From the NCBI GenBank assembly GCA_003278165.1, contig QCGU01000003.1:1-64000 (forward strand): 64,000 nucleotides of DNA, read 5' to 3'. A program made the position numbers and the translations under genes. Source of the DNA: Pelagibacteraceae bacterium AG-390-A02 (GTDB lineage Bacteria > Pseudomonadota > Alphaproteobacteria > Pelagibacterales > Pelagibacteraceae). The notes below the pieces were generated by a model. The model saw only the letters and a program-made list of their open reading frames with translations, was not told where the DNA came from and searched no databases. Position 1 is the stretch's first letter. Each line of letters opens with the position of its first letter. Positions 8,750-18,170 of this stretch are shown here, one piece after another.

Positions 8750-9731
8750 AAGTTTTGAAATAAAAAAAATAAATATAAAAAAAAATTCAATTATTCTTTT
8801 ATATGGAAAAAATGAAGGTTTAAAAAATCAAATAAAATCTTCTTTATTGGTAAACAAAGTAATTTCGTCAAATTACGAAGAGTCAGAAATATTAAGTAAA
8901 CCTAACGAATTCTTTGAAACTATAAGCTCTAAATCATTTTTTGAGGAGGAAAAAATCATTTTTATATCAAGAGTAACGGACAAAATATGTGAAATCATAT
9001 CAGAAATAGTAGAAAAAGAGTTTGAAGATCTAATGATTATTCTTGACTCAGATAGTTTAGAGAAAAAATCTAAAATAAGATCTTTATTCGAGAAATCTAA
9101 AAAACACTTTTGCATTCCATGCTATCCAGATACAGACGAAACTCTCACAAAGCTTGCATTTCAAATTCTTAAAAAAAATAATATCTCAATCTCATCATCA
9201 AATTTAAATCTTGTTGTAAACAGATGTAATGGAGATAGAAAATTATTATTTATGGAATTAGAAAAAATCACACATTTCGTTAAAAATGGAAAAAAAATCA
9301 ACTATGAAAATATATCAAAATTAACCAATTTGGTTGAAAACCATAGTTTTATAGAATTAATTGATAATTGTTTGGCAAAAAATAAAAACAAAACAGTTAA
9401 TATTTTAATTGAAAATAATTTTAGCAGTGAAGACAGTATAATAATAACAAGAATTTTTCTAAGTAAACTAAAAAAAATATTAAGTCTTTGTACAGAGTTT
9501 CAAAAAAATAAAAATTTGGATCTAACTATTTCAACTGCAAAACCGCCAATTTTTTGGAAAGAAAAAGAAATTACCAAAAAACAAATTATAAATTGGACGC
9601 CTCAAAAAATTAAAGAGGCACTTTATCAATTAAGTGATATTGAGTTATCTATAAAAAAAAATTACAATAATTCAATCAATCAGATAACAGATTTTTTATT
9701 AGATTTAGTATCTAAAAAAACTAATAATTAG
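8739..9731 (+). CDS. holA: DNA polymerase III delta subunit
   Basis: Clamp-loader subunit that opens the beta clamp. The sequence has the delta-type AAA+ architecture without a Walker A: an N-terminal strand IILLYGKNEGLKNQI, the DEF-like SSKSFFEEEKII, a middle IILDSDSLEKKSK, and the C-terminal helical collar ending LSDIELSIKKNYNNS. Length of 330 aa is usual. Placement after leuS-lptE is conserved. The gene end converges on and overlaps parB by 11 bases. Confidence 0.92.
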   Translation: MIIKSFEIKKINIKKNSIILLYGKNEGLKNQIKSSLLVNKVISSNYEESEILSKPNEFFETISSKSFFEEEKIIFISRVTDKICEIISEIVEKEFEDLMIILDSDSLEKKSKIRSLFEKSKKHFCIPCYPDTDETLTKLAFQILKKNNISISSSNLNLVVNRCNGDRKLLFMELEKITHFVKNGKKINYENISKLTNLVENHSFIELIDNCLAKNKNKTVNILIENNFSSEDSIIITRIFLSKLKKILSLCTEFQKNKNLDLTISTAKPPIFWKEKEITKKQIINWTPQKIKEALYQLSDIELSIKKNYNNSINQITDFLLDLVSKKTNN

Positions 9732-10563
9732 TTTTAATTATATCTATAATTTTATTTAATTGATCTAAATCTTTATATTCAAAACTTATTTTTCCCTTAT
9801 TTCTTTTATTATTTTTAATATCTACATTTAGACCAATTTTATTTGAGATAGACAATTCAAGAGCAATAATGTTTGAATCTTTAATAATACTAGATTTAGG
9901 TTTGTTATTTTTAAACAATTTAACAAAATTTTCAGTTTGTCTAACAGAGAGTTTTTTTTCGACAATTTTTGATGCTACAAAACTTGAATTTTTAAGACCA
10001 ACTAAAATTTTTGCGTGACCAGATGTTAATTTTTTACTTTCAATTAATTGAATTACATCATCAGGCAAACTAAGAATTCTCAATGCATTTGCTATATGAC
10101 TTCTGCTTTTGCCGATAAATTTTGCTACTTTCTCCTGATCATAAGAAAATTCATCGATTAATCTTTTATAACCTTGCGCTTCTTCAAGAGGATTAAGATC
10201 ATGTCTTTGAACATTTTCGACGATCGCAAATTCTAAAGATTTCAAGTCATCAGCTTCAGTAATAACTACAGGGACATTATGAAGACCAGCTCTTTGTGCC
10301 GCAAGCCACCTTCTCTCTCCTGCTATTATTTCAAATTTTGATTTATCATCATTTGATTTTCTGACAATAATTGGCTGTATCATACCTCTTTCTTTAATAG
10401 AATTGGTTAGCTCTTCCAAATTTTTTTCATCAAATATTTTTCTTGGTTGATACTTATTTGGGACAAGTTCACTAACTTGCAATTGATTGGCTTGGGCTTC
10501 CGCTTTTACTTCACCGATCAATGATGATAAACCTCTTCCTAGACCTTTTTTAATTTTATTCAT
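9721..10563 (-). CDS. parB: Chromosome-partitioning protein ParB
   Basis: CTPase clamp that loads at parS and spreads to organise the origin region. The order is LGRGLSSLIG at the N-terminus, the ParB/Srx domain (VPNKYQPRKIFDEKNLEEL, then GERRWLAAQRAGL), a helix-turn-helix (YDQEKVAKFIGKSRSHIANA) near residue 140, and a C-terminal dimerisation region. In the CTP-binding GERRxR signature the last arginine is replaced by leucine (GERRWL). It is the last gene of the minus block and overlaps parA by one base. A perfect parS lies about 1.4 kb away in rsmG. Confidence 0.96.
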   Translation of the reverse strand: MNKIKKGLGRGLSSLIGEVKAEAQANQLQVSELVPNKYQPRKIFDEKNLEELTNSIKERGMIQPIIVRKSNDDKSKFEIIAGERRWLAAQRAGLHNVPVVITEADDLKSLEFAIVENVQRHDLNPLEEAQGYKRLIDEFSYDQEKVAKFIGKSRSHIANALRILSLPDDVIQLIESKKLTSGHAKILVGLKNSSFVASKIVEKKLSVRQTENFVKLFKNNKPKSSIIKDSNIIALELSISNKIGLNVDIKNNKRNKGKISFEYKDLDQLNKIIDIIKTNY

Positions 10564-11357
10564 TAAGCAGCACTCCCTATTGTTGACTCTTGATTTATAA
10601 ATTCATCTGTGAAGCTAAAATATGACTTACTACCTGGGCATGATTTATCATAAATTAAAACTGGTACTCCATGAGATGGTGCTTCCGATAGTCTAACATT
10701 TCTTGGTATTACTGTTGAGTAAACTTTCTCACTAAAATAATCTCTAGCCTCTTTCTCAACTTGTGATGATAGCTTATTTCTTTTGTCATACATCGTTAAA
10801 AGTATGCCTCGGATTTTTAATTCTGGATTTAAACTTACTTTTATTCTTTCAATAGTCTTCATGAGCTGTGTTAAGCCCTCTAGTGCAAAAAATTCTGTCT
10901 GCAGAGGAACCAGAAGTGAACTAGAGCATACTAGGGCCATGACAGTGAGCAAACTAAGTGAAGGAGGGCAGTCAATAAGTATATAATCATAATTTCCTCT
11001 AGAATCGTTTAAATAGGCGGCTAATTTACGCTTTAGAATAAATGCTCTATTAGTGTCATTAGCTGTTTCAACTTCTAGACCTGATAAGTCAACGTTTGAA
11101 GTTATCAAATCCAAATTTTCAAACTGTGTTTTCTTTATTGCTTGATAAATTTCCTTAGTTCCGTTCAGCACACCATAAATTGTGTCACTTGAGTTATCCG
11201 TATTTGATAATCCAAGACCTGTAGTGGCATTTCCCTGAGGATCTAGATCAATAACTAAAATTTTTTTATTAAGTTGTGACAGACCAGCAGCTAGATTGAT
11301 TACGGTTGTGGTTTTTCCTACCCCACCCTTTTGATTTATGACTGAAATAATTTGCAT
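10563..11357 (-). CDS. parA: Chromosome-partitioning ATPase ParA
   Basis: Deviant Walker ATPase that drives segregation of ParB-parS complexes on the nucleoid. The deviant Walker A (KGGVGKTTTVINLAAGL) is at residues 10-26, with the switch region DLDPQGNATTGLG and the Walker B IDCPPSLSLLT. Length of 264 aa is the chromosomal type. It is preceded by rsmG with a 21-base gap and shares one base with parB, the usual alphaproteobacterial order. Confidence 0.97.
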   Translation of the reverse strand: MQIISVINQKGGVGKTTTVINLAAGLSQLNKKILVIDLDPQGNATTGLGLSNTDNSSDTIYGVLNGTKEIYQAIKKTQFENLDLITSNVDLSGLEVETANDTNRAFILKRKLAAYLNDSRGNYDYILIDCPPSLSLLTVMALVCSSSLLVPLQTEFFALEGLTQLMKTIERIKVSLNPELKIRGILLTMYDKRNKLSSQVEKEARDYFSEKVYSTVIPRNVRLSEAPSHGVPVLIYDKSCPGSKSYFSFTDEFINQESTIGSAA

Positions 11358-11378
11358 TTATTTTTTTTAAATTTCTTT

Positions 11379-12023
11379 TTAATTTTTCTTTTTAATTTTT
11401 TTTATATTTATCAAGAATGAATCCTTACTTGTTAAACTTTTCTTTTCTATATATTCCAAATTCCATTTTTTTTTAGAATTTTCAAAAACTTTTTTTCCGT
11501 TTTTACCCATAAAGAAAATTAAATTTTTATATTTCGAAAAATTTTCATAAACTAAATCTAAAACAACAGGCATAGGTTTAAATGCTCTCGACATAACTGT
11601 TCCTGTCTCTAAATTTTTTATCTCAAAAATATTTTTTTGAAAAACTTTTGTATTTAAATTTAATTTTTCTGAAACTTCTTTTAAAAAATGGCTTTTATGG
11701 TAGCTTTTTTCATATAGATGCACATTCATTTTATTTTTCATGTTTTTTAATATAATTGCCACTATAATTCCTGGGAAACCAGCCCCAGAGCCTAAATCTA
11801 CGGTTGTATTGCAATTTAAATCAACAAAATCAATTATTTGTGCTGAATCTATAATATGACGCTCAATTATAGCGTTTTTTGACGCTGTATTTTGACCAAT
11901 TATGTTAATTTTTTTATTTTTTTCAAGAATCAGAGATATATAGTTTTCAAAGTCTAAAAATGTTTCACGTGAAACATTTAGATCATTAAGTCTAGAGTAA
12001 GAATTTAAAATTTCTTGATCCAT
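11379..12023 (-). CDS. rsmG: 16S rRNA (guanine527-N7)-methyltransferase
   Basis: SAM-dependent enzyme that methylates G527 of 16S rRNA. The SAM-binding motif TVDLGSGAGFPGI is near residue 95, followed by KKSHFLKEVS-type and SRAFKP elements (here HKSHFLKEVSEKL and VMSRAFKPM) typical of GidB. The N-terminal LNVSRETFLDFE segment is encoded by a sequence containing a perfect parS site, so these codons serve two purposes. It shares one base with the upstream mnmG stop. Confidence 0.96.
   Translation of the reverse strand: MDQEILNSYSRLNDLNVSRETFLDFENYISLILEKNKKINIIGQNTASKNAIIERHIIDSAQIIDFVDLNCNTTVDLGSGAGFPGIIVAIILKNMKNKMNVHLYEKSYHKSHFLKEVSEKLNLNTKVFQKNIFEIKNLETGTVMSRAFKPMPVVLDLVYENFSKYKNLIFFMGKNGKKVFENSKKKWNLEYIEKKSLTSKDSFLINIKKIKKKN
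11961..11976. other. parS: parS centromere site
   Basis: TGTTTCACGTGAAACA is a perfect 16-bp palindrome identical to the bacterial consensus parS. It lies within the rsmG coding sequence and codes for residues NVSRET. It is about 1.4 kb from parB and 7.2 kb from the candidate origin. ParB is expected to nucleate here. It is the only copy seen in the window. Confidence 0.95.
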
Positions 12024-13894
12024 TAAGCTATATGCTTAATAGACTTTCTTTTTACATGTGACAACAAAATATATACAGCTGCTGGGGTTATTCCATCAAT
12101 TCTTAGGGCTTGACCCATGGTTTTAGGCTTTATTTTTTTAAATTTAGCTTTTACCTCATTAGATAAACCTGAAAGCCCATCATAATTAATTTTATCAGGA
12201 ATAATTAAGTTCTCATCTCTCTTAAATGCTAAAATATCAGCTTTTTGCTTCTTTAAATATCCCCTGTAATGAGCATTAATTTCTACCTGTTCATCAATTT
12301 CTTTACTAAAATAGGGTATTTCAGGCCATATTTCCCTAATTTTAATCATATTTACGTCCTTTTGGGTTAGCAACTCATTTGAAGACCTCAATATTCCATC
12401 TTTCGCTATTTTAATTCCAAATTTTGCTGCTTTAGATGGTGTAATACTTGATTTGCTCATTTTTAAATTAATTTTTTCAATTTTGTCAAATTTATCTAAA
12501 TATAAAGCTTTTCTTGCCTCTCCAATTAACCCAATTTCTATTCCCTTGGCTGTCAATCTTTGATCTGCATTATCTGCTCTCAAACTCAATCGATATTCAG
12601 CTCTTGATGTAAACATACGGTATGGCTCCGCTACTCCCTTAGTAACTAAATCATCAATCATTACCCCAATGTAGGCATCTGATCTATCAAGAATAAAAGG
12701 CTCAGAATTCTTAACAGATAAAGCTGCATTTATACCGGCTATAAGTCCTTGTGCAGCGGCTTCTTCATATCCCGTAGTTCCGTTAATCTGTCCAGCAAGA
12801 TATAGATTGCTGATCTTCTTTGTTTCAAGGGTCAAGAATAGTTCACGTGGATCTATATAGTCATATTCTATAGCATATCCTGGTCTTATAATTCTAACAT
12901 TATCTAAACCATTGATATTATTACATATTTCTTCTTGTACATCAGCTGGGAGCGATGTAGAGATCCCATTTGGATAAATTGTGTGGTCATTAAGCCCTTC
13001 TGGCTCTAAAAAGATCTGATGACGAACTTTATCTGCAAATTTTACTATCTTGTCTTCTATAGATGGACAATATCTTGGACCGACTCCTTTTATGTTACCT
13101 GAGTACATTGCACTTTTGGCTAAATTTTTTTCTATAATTTTATGAACCTTCTCATTTGTATAAGTCATTCGACATGACACTTGTTTGTTTAAATTTTTAT
13201 TAGTTAAGAAAGAAAAAAAATAAGGATCATCATCTGCAAATTGTTCCTCAAGATTTTCAAAATTAATCGTTCTTGCATCTAACCTAGGAGGTGTTCCAGT
13301 TTTTAATCTTCCAATTTTAAAATCATATTTTGCTAATTGTTCACTTAAACCTGTTGAAGGTTTTTCATCATACCTTCCTGCTGGTGTTCTTTCATCACCT
13401 ATATGTATCAAACCATTTAAAAAAGTTCCTGTTGTTAGTATTAACTTATTACATGATACCTTCTTACCTTCTTTTGTTTCAAAACCACTTATGGCATTAT
13501 TATTAAAAATAAACTTTATTACAGGATCTGAAAAAATGCTTAAATTACAGTAGTTTAGCAGTTTTTCTTGCATAAATTTACGATATAGCGCCCTATCTGA
13601 TTGCGTTCTTGGTCCACGCACAGCTGGCCCTCTGCTTCTATTTAATAATCTAAATTGTATGCCTGATTTATCTGCAACATCTCCCATAACACCATCGAGT
13701 GCATCTATTTCTCGAACTAAATGACCTTTACCTAAACCACCTATTGCAGGGTTACATGACATCTCACCAATCGTTTCTATCTTATGAGTGAATAAGGCTG
13801 TGTTTACACCTAGACGAGCTGAAGCTGCAGCTGCCTCACATCCTGCATGACCACCACCAATTACAACTACATCAAATGTCAAATCATTTTTCAT
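12023..13894 (-). CDS. mnmG: tRNA U34 carboxymethylaminomethyl modification enzyme MnmG
   Basis: FAD-dependent partner of MnmE that installs cmnm5/nm5 on wobble uridine. The FAD Rossmann motif [15 protein letters not shown] is at residues 11-25, with the GidA signatures [17 protein letters not shown] and [15 protein letters not shown], the active-site cysteine region, and the C-terminal helical domain that contacts MnmE. Length of 623 aa is normal. It is in the conserved order mnmE-mnmG-rsmG. A 117-bp gap upstream may hold its own promoter. Confidence 0.98.
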   Translation of the reverse strand: MKNDLTFDVVVIGGGHAGCEAAAASARLGVNTALFTHKIETIGEMSCNPAIGGLGKGHLVREIDALDGVMGDVADKSGIQFRLLNRSRGPAVRGPRTQSDRALYRKFMQEKLLNYCNLSIFSDPVIKFIFNNNAISGFETKEGKKVSCNKLILTTGTFLNGLIHIGDERTPAGRYDEKPSTGLSEQLAKYDFKIGRLKTGTPPRLDARTINFENLEEQFADDDPYFFSFLTNKNLNKQVSCRMTYTNEKVHKIIEKNLAKSAMYSGNIKGVGPRYCPSIEDKIVKFADKVRHQIFLEPEGLNDHTIYPNGISTSLPADVQEEICNNINGLDNVRIIRPGYAIEYDYIDPRELFLTLETKKISNLYLAGQINGTTGYEEAAAQGLIAGINAALSVKNSEPFILDRSDAYIGVMIDDLVTKGVAEPYRMFTSRAEYRLSLRADNADQRLTAKGIEIGLIGEARKALYLDKFDKIEKINLKMSKSSITPSKAAKFGIKIAKDGILRSSNELLTQKDVNMIKIREIWPEIPYFSKEIDEQVEINAHYRGYLKKQKADILAFKRDENLIIPDKINYDGLSGLSNEVKAKFKKIKPKTMGQALRIDGITPAAVYILLSHVKRKSIKHIA

Positions 13895-14011
13895 GAGTTG
13901 AATTTATATGTGAATACATAATTTACAAGACAGGCTCATTTTTTTGTAAATAAATATTAATTATCAACAGTTTTTGATAAAAAATGCCTAAAAAACAAGG
14001 AAAATGGGGGA

Positions 14012-15343
14012 TTACTTACCGATGCAAAAATCGTTGAAAATACTACCTAATATCTCTTCTACATCAACTTTTCCAACGATCATACCCAAATGTCTAGTAG
14101 CTAATCTTAAATCTTCTGCTGCTTTATCAAAATCTTCTATTTCTTTTTTTTGATTAAAATTATTCAAATGGTCTAAACACTGTTTTAAATGTTGTCTATG
14201 TCTTTCTCTAGTAATTAAAATATCATCACTAGTTATAAATTTATTTTTTAAATTATTTTTTATTTTTGAAATTAGTTCATCAATATTTTTGTTATCTTTA
14301 ATTGAGATTAAAACATGATTTATATTTTTTATTTCTGAATCTATTTCTTTTTCTAAAAGATCAGACTTGTTTATAACTAAAATTGCATTTTCATCTAATA
14401 AACCCTTCAAAACATCAGTAAAATCAAGGCTTTTTGCGTCTACCACTACAAGCTTTAAATCTGCTTCTTCGGCTCTATTTAAAGATAATTTAATACCTTT
14501 TTTTTCTATCTCATCTTTAGATTCTCTTATCCCCGCGGTGTCAGATATTATTACGGGATAACCATCTATATTAAGATGAGTTTCGATAACATCTCTTGTA
14601 GTGCCAGCTATTTCAGAAACAATTGCAACATCTCTATTTGATAAATGATTTATTAAACTAGATTTCCCTGCGTTAGTAGGTCCAAGAATTGCAATCTTAA
14701 AACCTTCTCTAATTCTTTCTCCGACTTTTTGATCATTTAAAATCTTTTCAATTTTTTCAATAACATCATTTGAATCATTTTTGATTTCATCCAATATATT
14801 GTTCGGCAAATCTTCATCCGGAAAATCAATTTTAGCTTCAACATGAGACAAAATTTTTAAAAGTTTTTCTCTTAAAAAATTAAATTGATCTGCAGACTTT
14901 CCATTCATAATTTTAATTGCTTGTTGTCTTTGAATTTCTGTTTCAGATGAAATTAGATCAGCTATACTTTCTGCTTCTAATAAGTTTATTTTTCCATTTT
15001 GAAATGCAAGTTTAGTAAATTCGCCTGGCTCTGCTAATCTACAATTTCCAATTTGAGAAATAGAAGAGTGGAGGGCGTCTACTACAGCTTTACTACCGTG
15101 AACTTGTATCTCAGCCATATCTTCGCCTGTGTAGCTCTCAGGCCCAGGAAACCATAGTATTAGACCTTCATCAATTAGCTCAGAAGTGTTGATTTTATTG
15201 ATTTTTCTTAATGTTGCTATTCTTGGCTTAGGAATCTTTTTGCCTGTTAAGGCCTCAATTACTTTAGAAGACTCCTCCCCTGAAATTCTAATAATAGCAA
15301 CACCTGAAATGCCAGGTCCAGTCGATAAGGCATAAATTGTCAT
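14012..15343 (-). CDS. mnmE: tRNA modification GTPase MnmE
   Basis: GTPase that acts with MnmG. The N-terminal tetrahydrofolate-binding domain begins MTIYALSTGPGISGVAIIRISG. The inserted G domain carries GPTNAGKSSLIN (G1), DTAGIRE (G3) and NKSD (G4), and the protein ends with the essential motif FCIGK. At 443 aa it has full length. It lies 59 bases after rho in transcription order. Confidence 0.98.
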   Translation of the reverse strand: MTIYALSTGPGISGVAIIRISGEESSKVIEALTGKKIPKPRIATLRKINKINTSELIDEGLILWFPGPESYTGEDMAEIQVHGSKAVVDALHSSISQIGNCRLAEPGEFTKLAFQNGKINLLEAESIADLISSETEIQRQQAIKIMNGKSADQFNFLREKLLKILSHVEAKIDFPDEDLPNNILDEIKNDSNDVIEKIEKILNDQKVGERIREGFKIAILGPTNAGKSSLINHLSNRDVAIVSEIAGTTRDVIETHLNIDGYPVIISDTAGIRESKDEIEKKGIKLSLNRAEEADLKLVVVDAKSLDFTDVLKGLLDENAILVINKSDLLEKEIDSEIKNINHVLISIKDNKNIDELISKIKNNLKNKFITSDDILITRERHRQHLKQCLDHLNNFNQKKEIEDFDKAAEDLRLATRHLGMIVGKVDVEEILGSIFNDFCIGK

Positions 15344-15402
15344 TTAAAGATTATATCTTCAAATTAACATCACTGTAAAACTTAAAATGTTATAGAAAAT
15401 TT

Positions 15403-16671
15403 TTATGCTGGTTTATTCATTGAGTTAAAGAACTCAGCATTATTTTTAGTATCTTTTAATTTTGAATTTATAAACTCAATTGCATCCATAGTTCCCATTG
15501 GAGCAATTATTCTTCTTAACACATTCATTTTCTGTAAATCATTTTTATCAAACAAGAGTTCCTCTCTTCTTGTTCCAGATTTTGTTATATCAATTGCAGG
15601 ATAAATTCTTTTATCTGCAATTTTTCTATCTAAGACGGTTTCGCTGTTACCTGTTCCTTTAAATTCTTCAAAAATAACTTCATCCATTCTGCTACCAGTA
15701 TCAATCAGAGCAGTAGAAATGATTGTTAATGATCCACCTTCCTCAATATTTCTTGCTGCTCCAAAAAATCTTTTAGGTCTCTGAAGCGCATTTGCATCAA
15801 CACCTCCTGTCAAAACTTTTCCTGAGCTTGGTATGACAGCGTTATAAGCCCTACCTAATCTTGTTATGGAGTCTAATAAAATAACGACATCTTTTTTATG
15901 TTCAGTTAATCTTTTTGCTTTTTCAATTACCATTTCTGCGACAGCAACGTGTCTTTGTGCTGGTTCATCGAATGTAGAACTAATTACTTCACCTTTCACT
16001 GTCCTTTGCATATCTGTAACTTCCTCAGGACGTTCATCTATTAATAAAACTATCAAATAACACTCTGGATAATTTTTAGCTATTGAGTTTGCAATACTTT
16101 GTAATATCATAGTCTTACCCGCTTTAGGTGGTGAGATAATTATTGATCTTTGCCCTTTACCGATTGGGCTAACGAGATCAATTAATCTTGGGGTAAGATC
16201 TGGTTTTTTTTCTACCTTAGTTGTCTCTATTTCCATTACTAATTGTTTATCTGGATACAATGGCGTTAAGTTATCAAATGCAATTTTATGTCTTGTTTTT
16301 TCAGGCTCTTCAAAATTAATTTTACTTACTTGTAATAATGCAAAGTATCTTTCTCCCTCTTTAGGAGCTCTAACTGGTCCTTCGACAGTATCTCCTGTTC
16401 TTAAACCAAATTTTCTAATCTGACTTGGACTTACATAAATATCATCTGGTCCTGGAAGATAATTAGACTCCATTGCTCTAAGAAAACCAAAGCCATCTTG
16501 TAGTAACTGCAAGACACCTACGCCAGTTATTTCCTCTTTTTCTGCAACTTTTTTAAGTATAGCAAAAAGAATTTCTTGTTTTCTTAATGTGCTAGCATTC
16601 TCAATACCAAGCTTTTCTGCTTGTGTAATAAGCTGTTCGGATGATTTAAGTTTAAGTTCTTGAATGTTCAT
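15403..16671 (-). CDS. rho: Transcription termination factor Rho
   Basis: Hexameric RNA helicase for factor-dependent termination. The N-terminal helical domain and cold-shock RNA-binding domain ([16 protein letters not shown], then [19 protein letters not shown]) precede the RecA-like core with Walker [13 protein letters not shown] near residue 180, Walker [12 protein letters not shown], the Q loop, and the R loop near [17 protein letters not shown]. Length of 422 aa is normal, with no added disordered insertion. The leader carries overlapping inverted repeats. Confidence 0.98.
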   Translation of the reverse strand: MNIQELKLKSSEQLITQAEKLGIENASTLRKQEILFAILKKVAEKEEITGVGVLQLLQDGFGFLRAMESNYLPGPDDIYVSPSQIRKFGLRTGDTVEGPVRAPKEGERYFALLQVSKINFEEPEKTRHKIAFDNLTPLYPDKQLVMEIETTKVEKKPDLTPRLIDLVSPIGKGQRSIIISPPKAGKTMILQSIANSIAKNYPECYLIVLLIDERPEEVTDMQRTVKGEVISSTFDEPAQRHVAVAEMVIEKAKRLTEHKKDVVILLDSITRLGRAYNAVIPSSGKVLTGGVDANALQRPKRFFGAARNIEEGGSLTIISTALIDTGSRMDEVIFEEFKGTGNSETVLDRKIADKRIYPAIDITKSGTRREELLFDKNDLQKMNVLRRIIAPMGTMDAIEFINSKLKDTKNNAEFFNSMNKPA

Positions 16672-16683
16672 GATTTATTTTTT

Positions 16684-16704
16684 GATAAGGACTTATCGGT
16701 CCTT
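16684..16704 (-). promoter_or_regulatory. Overlapping inverted repeats in the rho leader
   Basis: Two inverted repeats that cannot form together overlap here. One is AAGGAC/GTCCTT with a 6-base loop, and the other is GATAAG/CTTATC around two central bases. They lie 13-33 bases before the rho start, between hemJ and rho. No U-tract follows on the transcribed strand, so this is not an ordinary terminator. A role in rho leader folding or autoregulation is possible but unproven. Confidence 0.3.
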
Positions 16705-16736
16705 TTAATATATATACTGAATTTATTATTTCAACC

Positions 16737-17171
16737 CTAGATTGGCTTAAAAATAACTAAAAATACCACAATAATCAAAATTACTGTTGGTATTTCATTA
16801 ATAATTCTAAAGAATTTAGCAGATCTTGTATTTGTAGAATTTTTTAGGTTATCAAGACATTTCCCCAAAAAGTCATTATAGGCTGATAGTAAGATTATCA
16901 AGACGATCTTTATTTGAAACCACAATTGCGAAAAAATTTCTATTCCATTTAAGTAAATCAAAACTAATCCGAACACCCAAGTAAATATCATTGCAGGACG
17001 CATAATATAAAAGAATAATTTTCTCTCCATCACTTCAAATATGCTGGTAGCTTCTTTCTTTTCTTTATTCTCGACATGATAAACAAAAATTCTTGGTAAA
17101 TATAAAAGACCTGCCATCCAGGAAACAACTGCAATTAAATGTAAAGATTTAAATAATAAATATGTGTTCAT
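16737..17171 (-). CDS. hemJ: Protoporphyrinogen oxidase HemJ
   Basis: Membrane enzyme that oxidises protoporphyrinogen IX to protoporphyrin IX in bacteria lacking HemG/HemY. The sequence FKSLHLIAVVSWMAGLLYLPRIFVYH, shown here only as its core SLHLIAVVSWMAGLLYLP, contains the conserved His and the typical first membrane helix. There are four predicted helices in 144 aa. It sits 3 bases after hemH in transcription order, placing the last three steps of haem synthesis in one operon with hemE. Confidence 0.92.
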   Translation of the reverse strand: MNTYLLFKSLHLIAVVSWMAGLLYLPRIFVYHVENKEKKEATSIFEVMERKLFFYIMRPAMIFTWVFGLVLIYLNGIEIFSQLWFQIKIVLIILLSAYNDFLGKCLDNLKNSTNTRSAKFFRIINEIPTVILIIVVFLVIFKPI

Positions 17172-17174
17172 TAA

Positions 17175-18167
17175 TCAAAGGTTGTTTTCAATTAAAGACT
17201 TTATCAAAAATATATGGTCATCATTATCATTAAGACATGGGACCATATCAAAATTAATCCCTCCGGCATTTATAAAACTTTCTTTGCCTTGAATTAATAT
17301 TTCCTCTAAGGTTTCTACACAATCAGATGAAAAACCTGGGCAAATTGTAAGAACATTCTTAATTCCTTCTTTGGGTAAATTTTCTAAAGTTTTATCAGTA
17401 TATGGTTGAAGCCATTCTTGCGGCCCAAACCTTGACTGAAAAGTAGTTTTTAATTTAATAGAATTAAATTTTTCTGTAATAAGCCTTGTGGTTTTATGAC
17501 AATAGCAATGATACGGATCCCCTTTATCAAAATATTTTTTTGGTATCCCGTGATAGGAAGCTATAATTAAGTCTGGCTTCCAACTGATTTCATTAATTTT
17601 TTTATTAATTGAGTTAACAAGCGCATCAATGTAAAGAGGGTTGGATTCGTAATGTGGTATTATTTTTAAAGAAGGTTGCCATCTCATTTTCATTAGTGTT
17701 CTATAAACTTCATCACAAACTGTAGCCGTTGTTGCTGCTGCATATTGAGGATAAAGAGGAAGGATTACTAAATTTTCACATCCCATCTCATGTAATTTAT
17801 GTATCTTCTTATTAATACTTGGATTGCCATATCTCATCGCAAAATCCAAAACAACATCTTTTTTTTGTAATGACAGAGAAGTTTTTTCACTTTGTTTTTT
17901 TGTATAATATAAAAGTGGAGACATATTTTCATTTTTCATCCAAATCTCTTTATAAGCTTTAGCAGTTTTTGAGGGTCTGAAAGTTAAAATAAATAAATTC
18001 AAAATTATTTGCCAAATTATAGGGTTTACTTCAATCACTCTTCTATCTGAAAGAAACTCTCTTAAATACTTTCTTATATCAAGCCAACTGGTTGAATCTG
18101 GTGTGCCTAGATTAATAATTAGAACGCCTGTTTTTCCATGTTTTATAGGTGGATGATTAATGTCCAT
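17175..18167 (-). CDS. hemH: Ferrochelatase
   Basis: Inserts Fe2+ into protoporphyrin IX. It has N-terminal GVLIINLGTPDS, the metal-binding/catalytic histidine in IASYHGIPKKYFDKGDPY, and the C-terminal CPGFSSDCVETLEEI segment. At 330 aa it is the soluble or membrane-associated bacterial form. It is 3 bases after hemE and 3 before hemJ, which indicates strong operon structure. Confidence 0.97.
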   Translation of the reverse strand: MDINHPPIKHGKTGVLIINLGTPDSTSWLDIRKYLREFLSDRRVIEVNPIIWQIILNLFILTFRPSKTAKAYKEIWMKNENMSPLLYYTKKQSEKTSLSLQKKDVVLDFAMRYGNPSINKKIHKLHEMGCENLVILPLYPQYAAATTATVCDEVYRTLMKMRWQPSLKIIPHYESNPLYIDALVNSINKKINEISWKPDLIIASYHGIPKKYFDKGDPYHCYCHKTTRLITEKFNSIKLKTTFQSRFGPQEWLQPYTDKTLENLPKEGIKNVLTICPGFSSDCVETLEEILIQGKESFINAGGINFDMVPCLNDNDDHIFLIKSLIENNL

Positions 18168-18170
18168 ATT

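Noticed and set aside
13895-14011. TTATCAACA DnaA-box-like sequence between mnmE and mnmG
   Set aside because: A single one-mismatch copy in an AT-rich gap with genes running through on the same strand; expected by chance and not origin-like.
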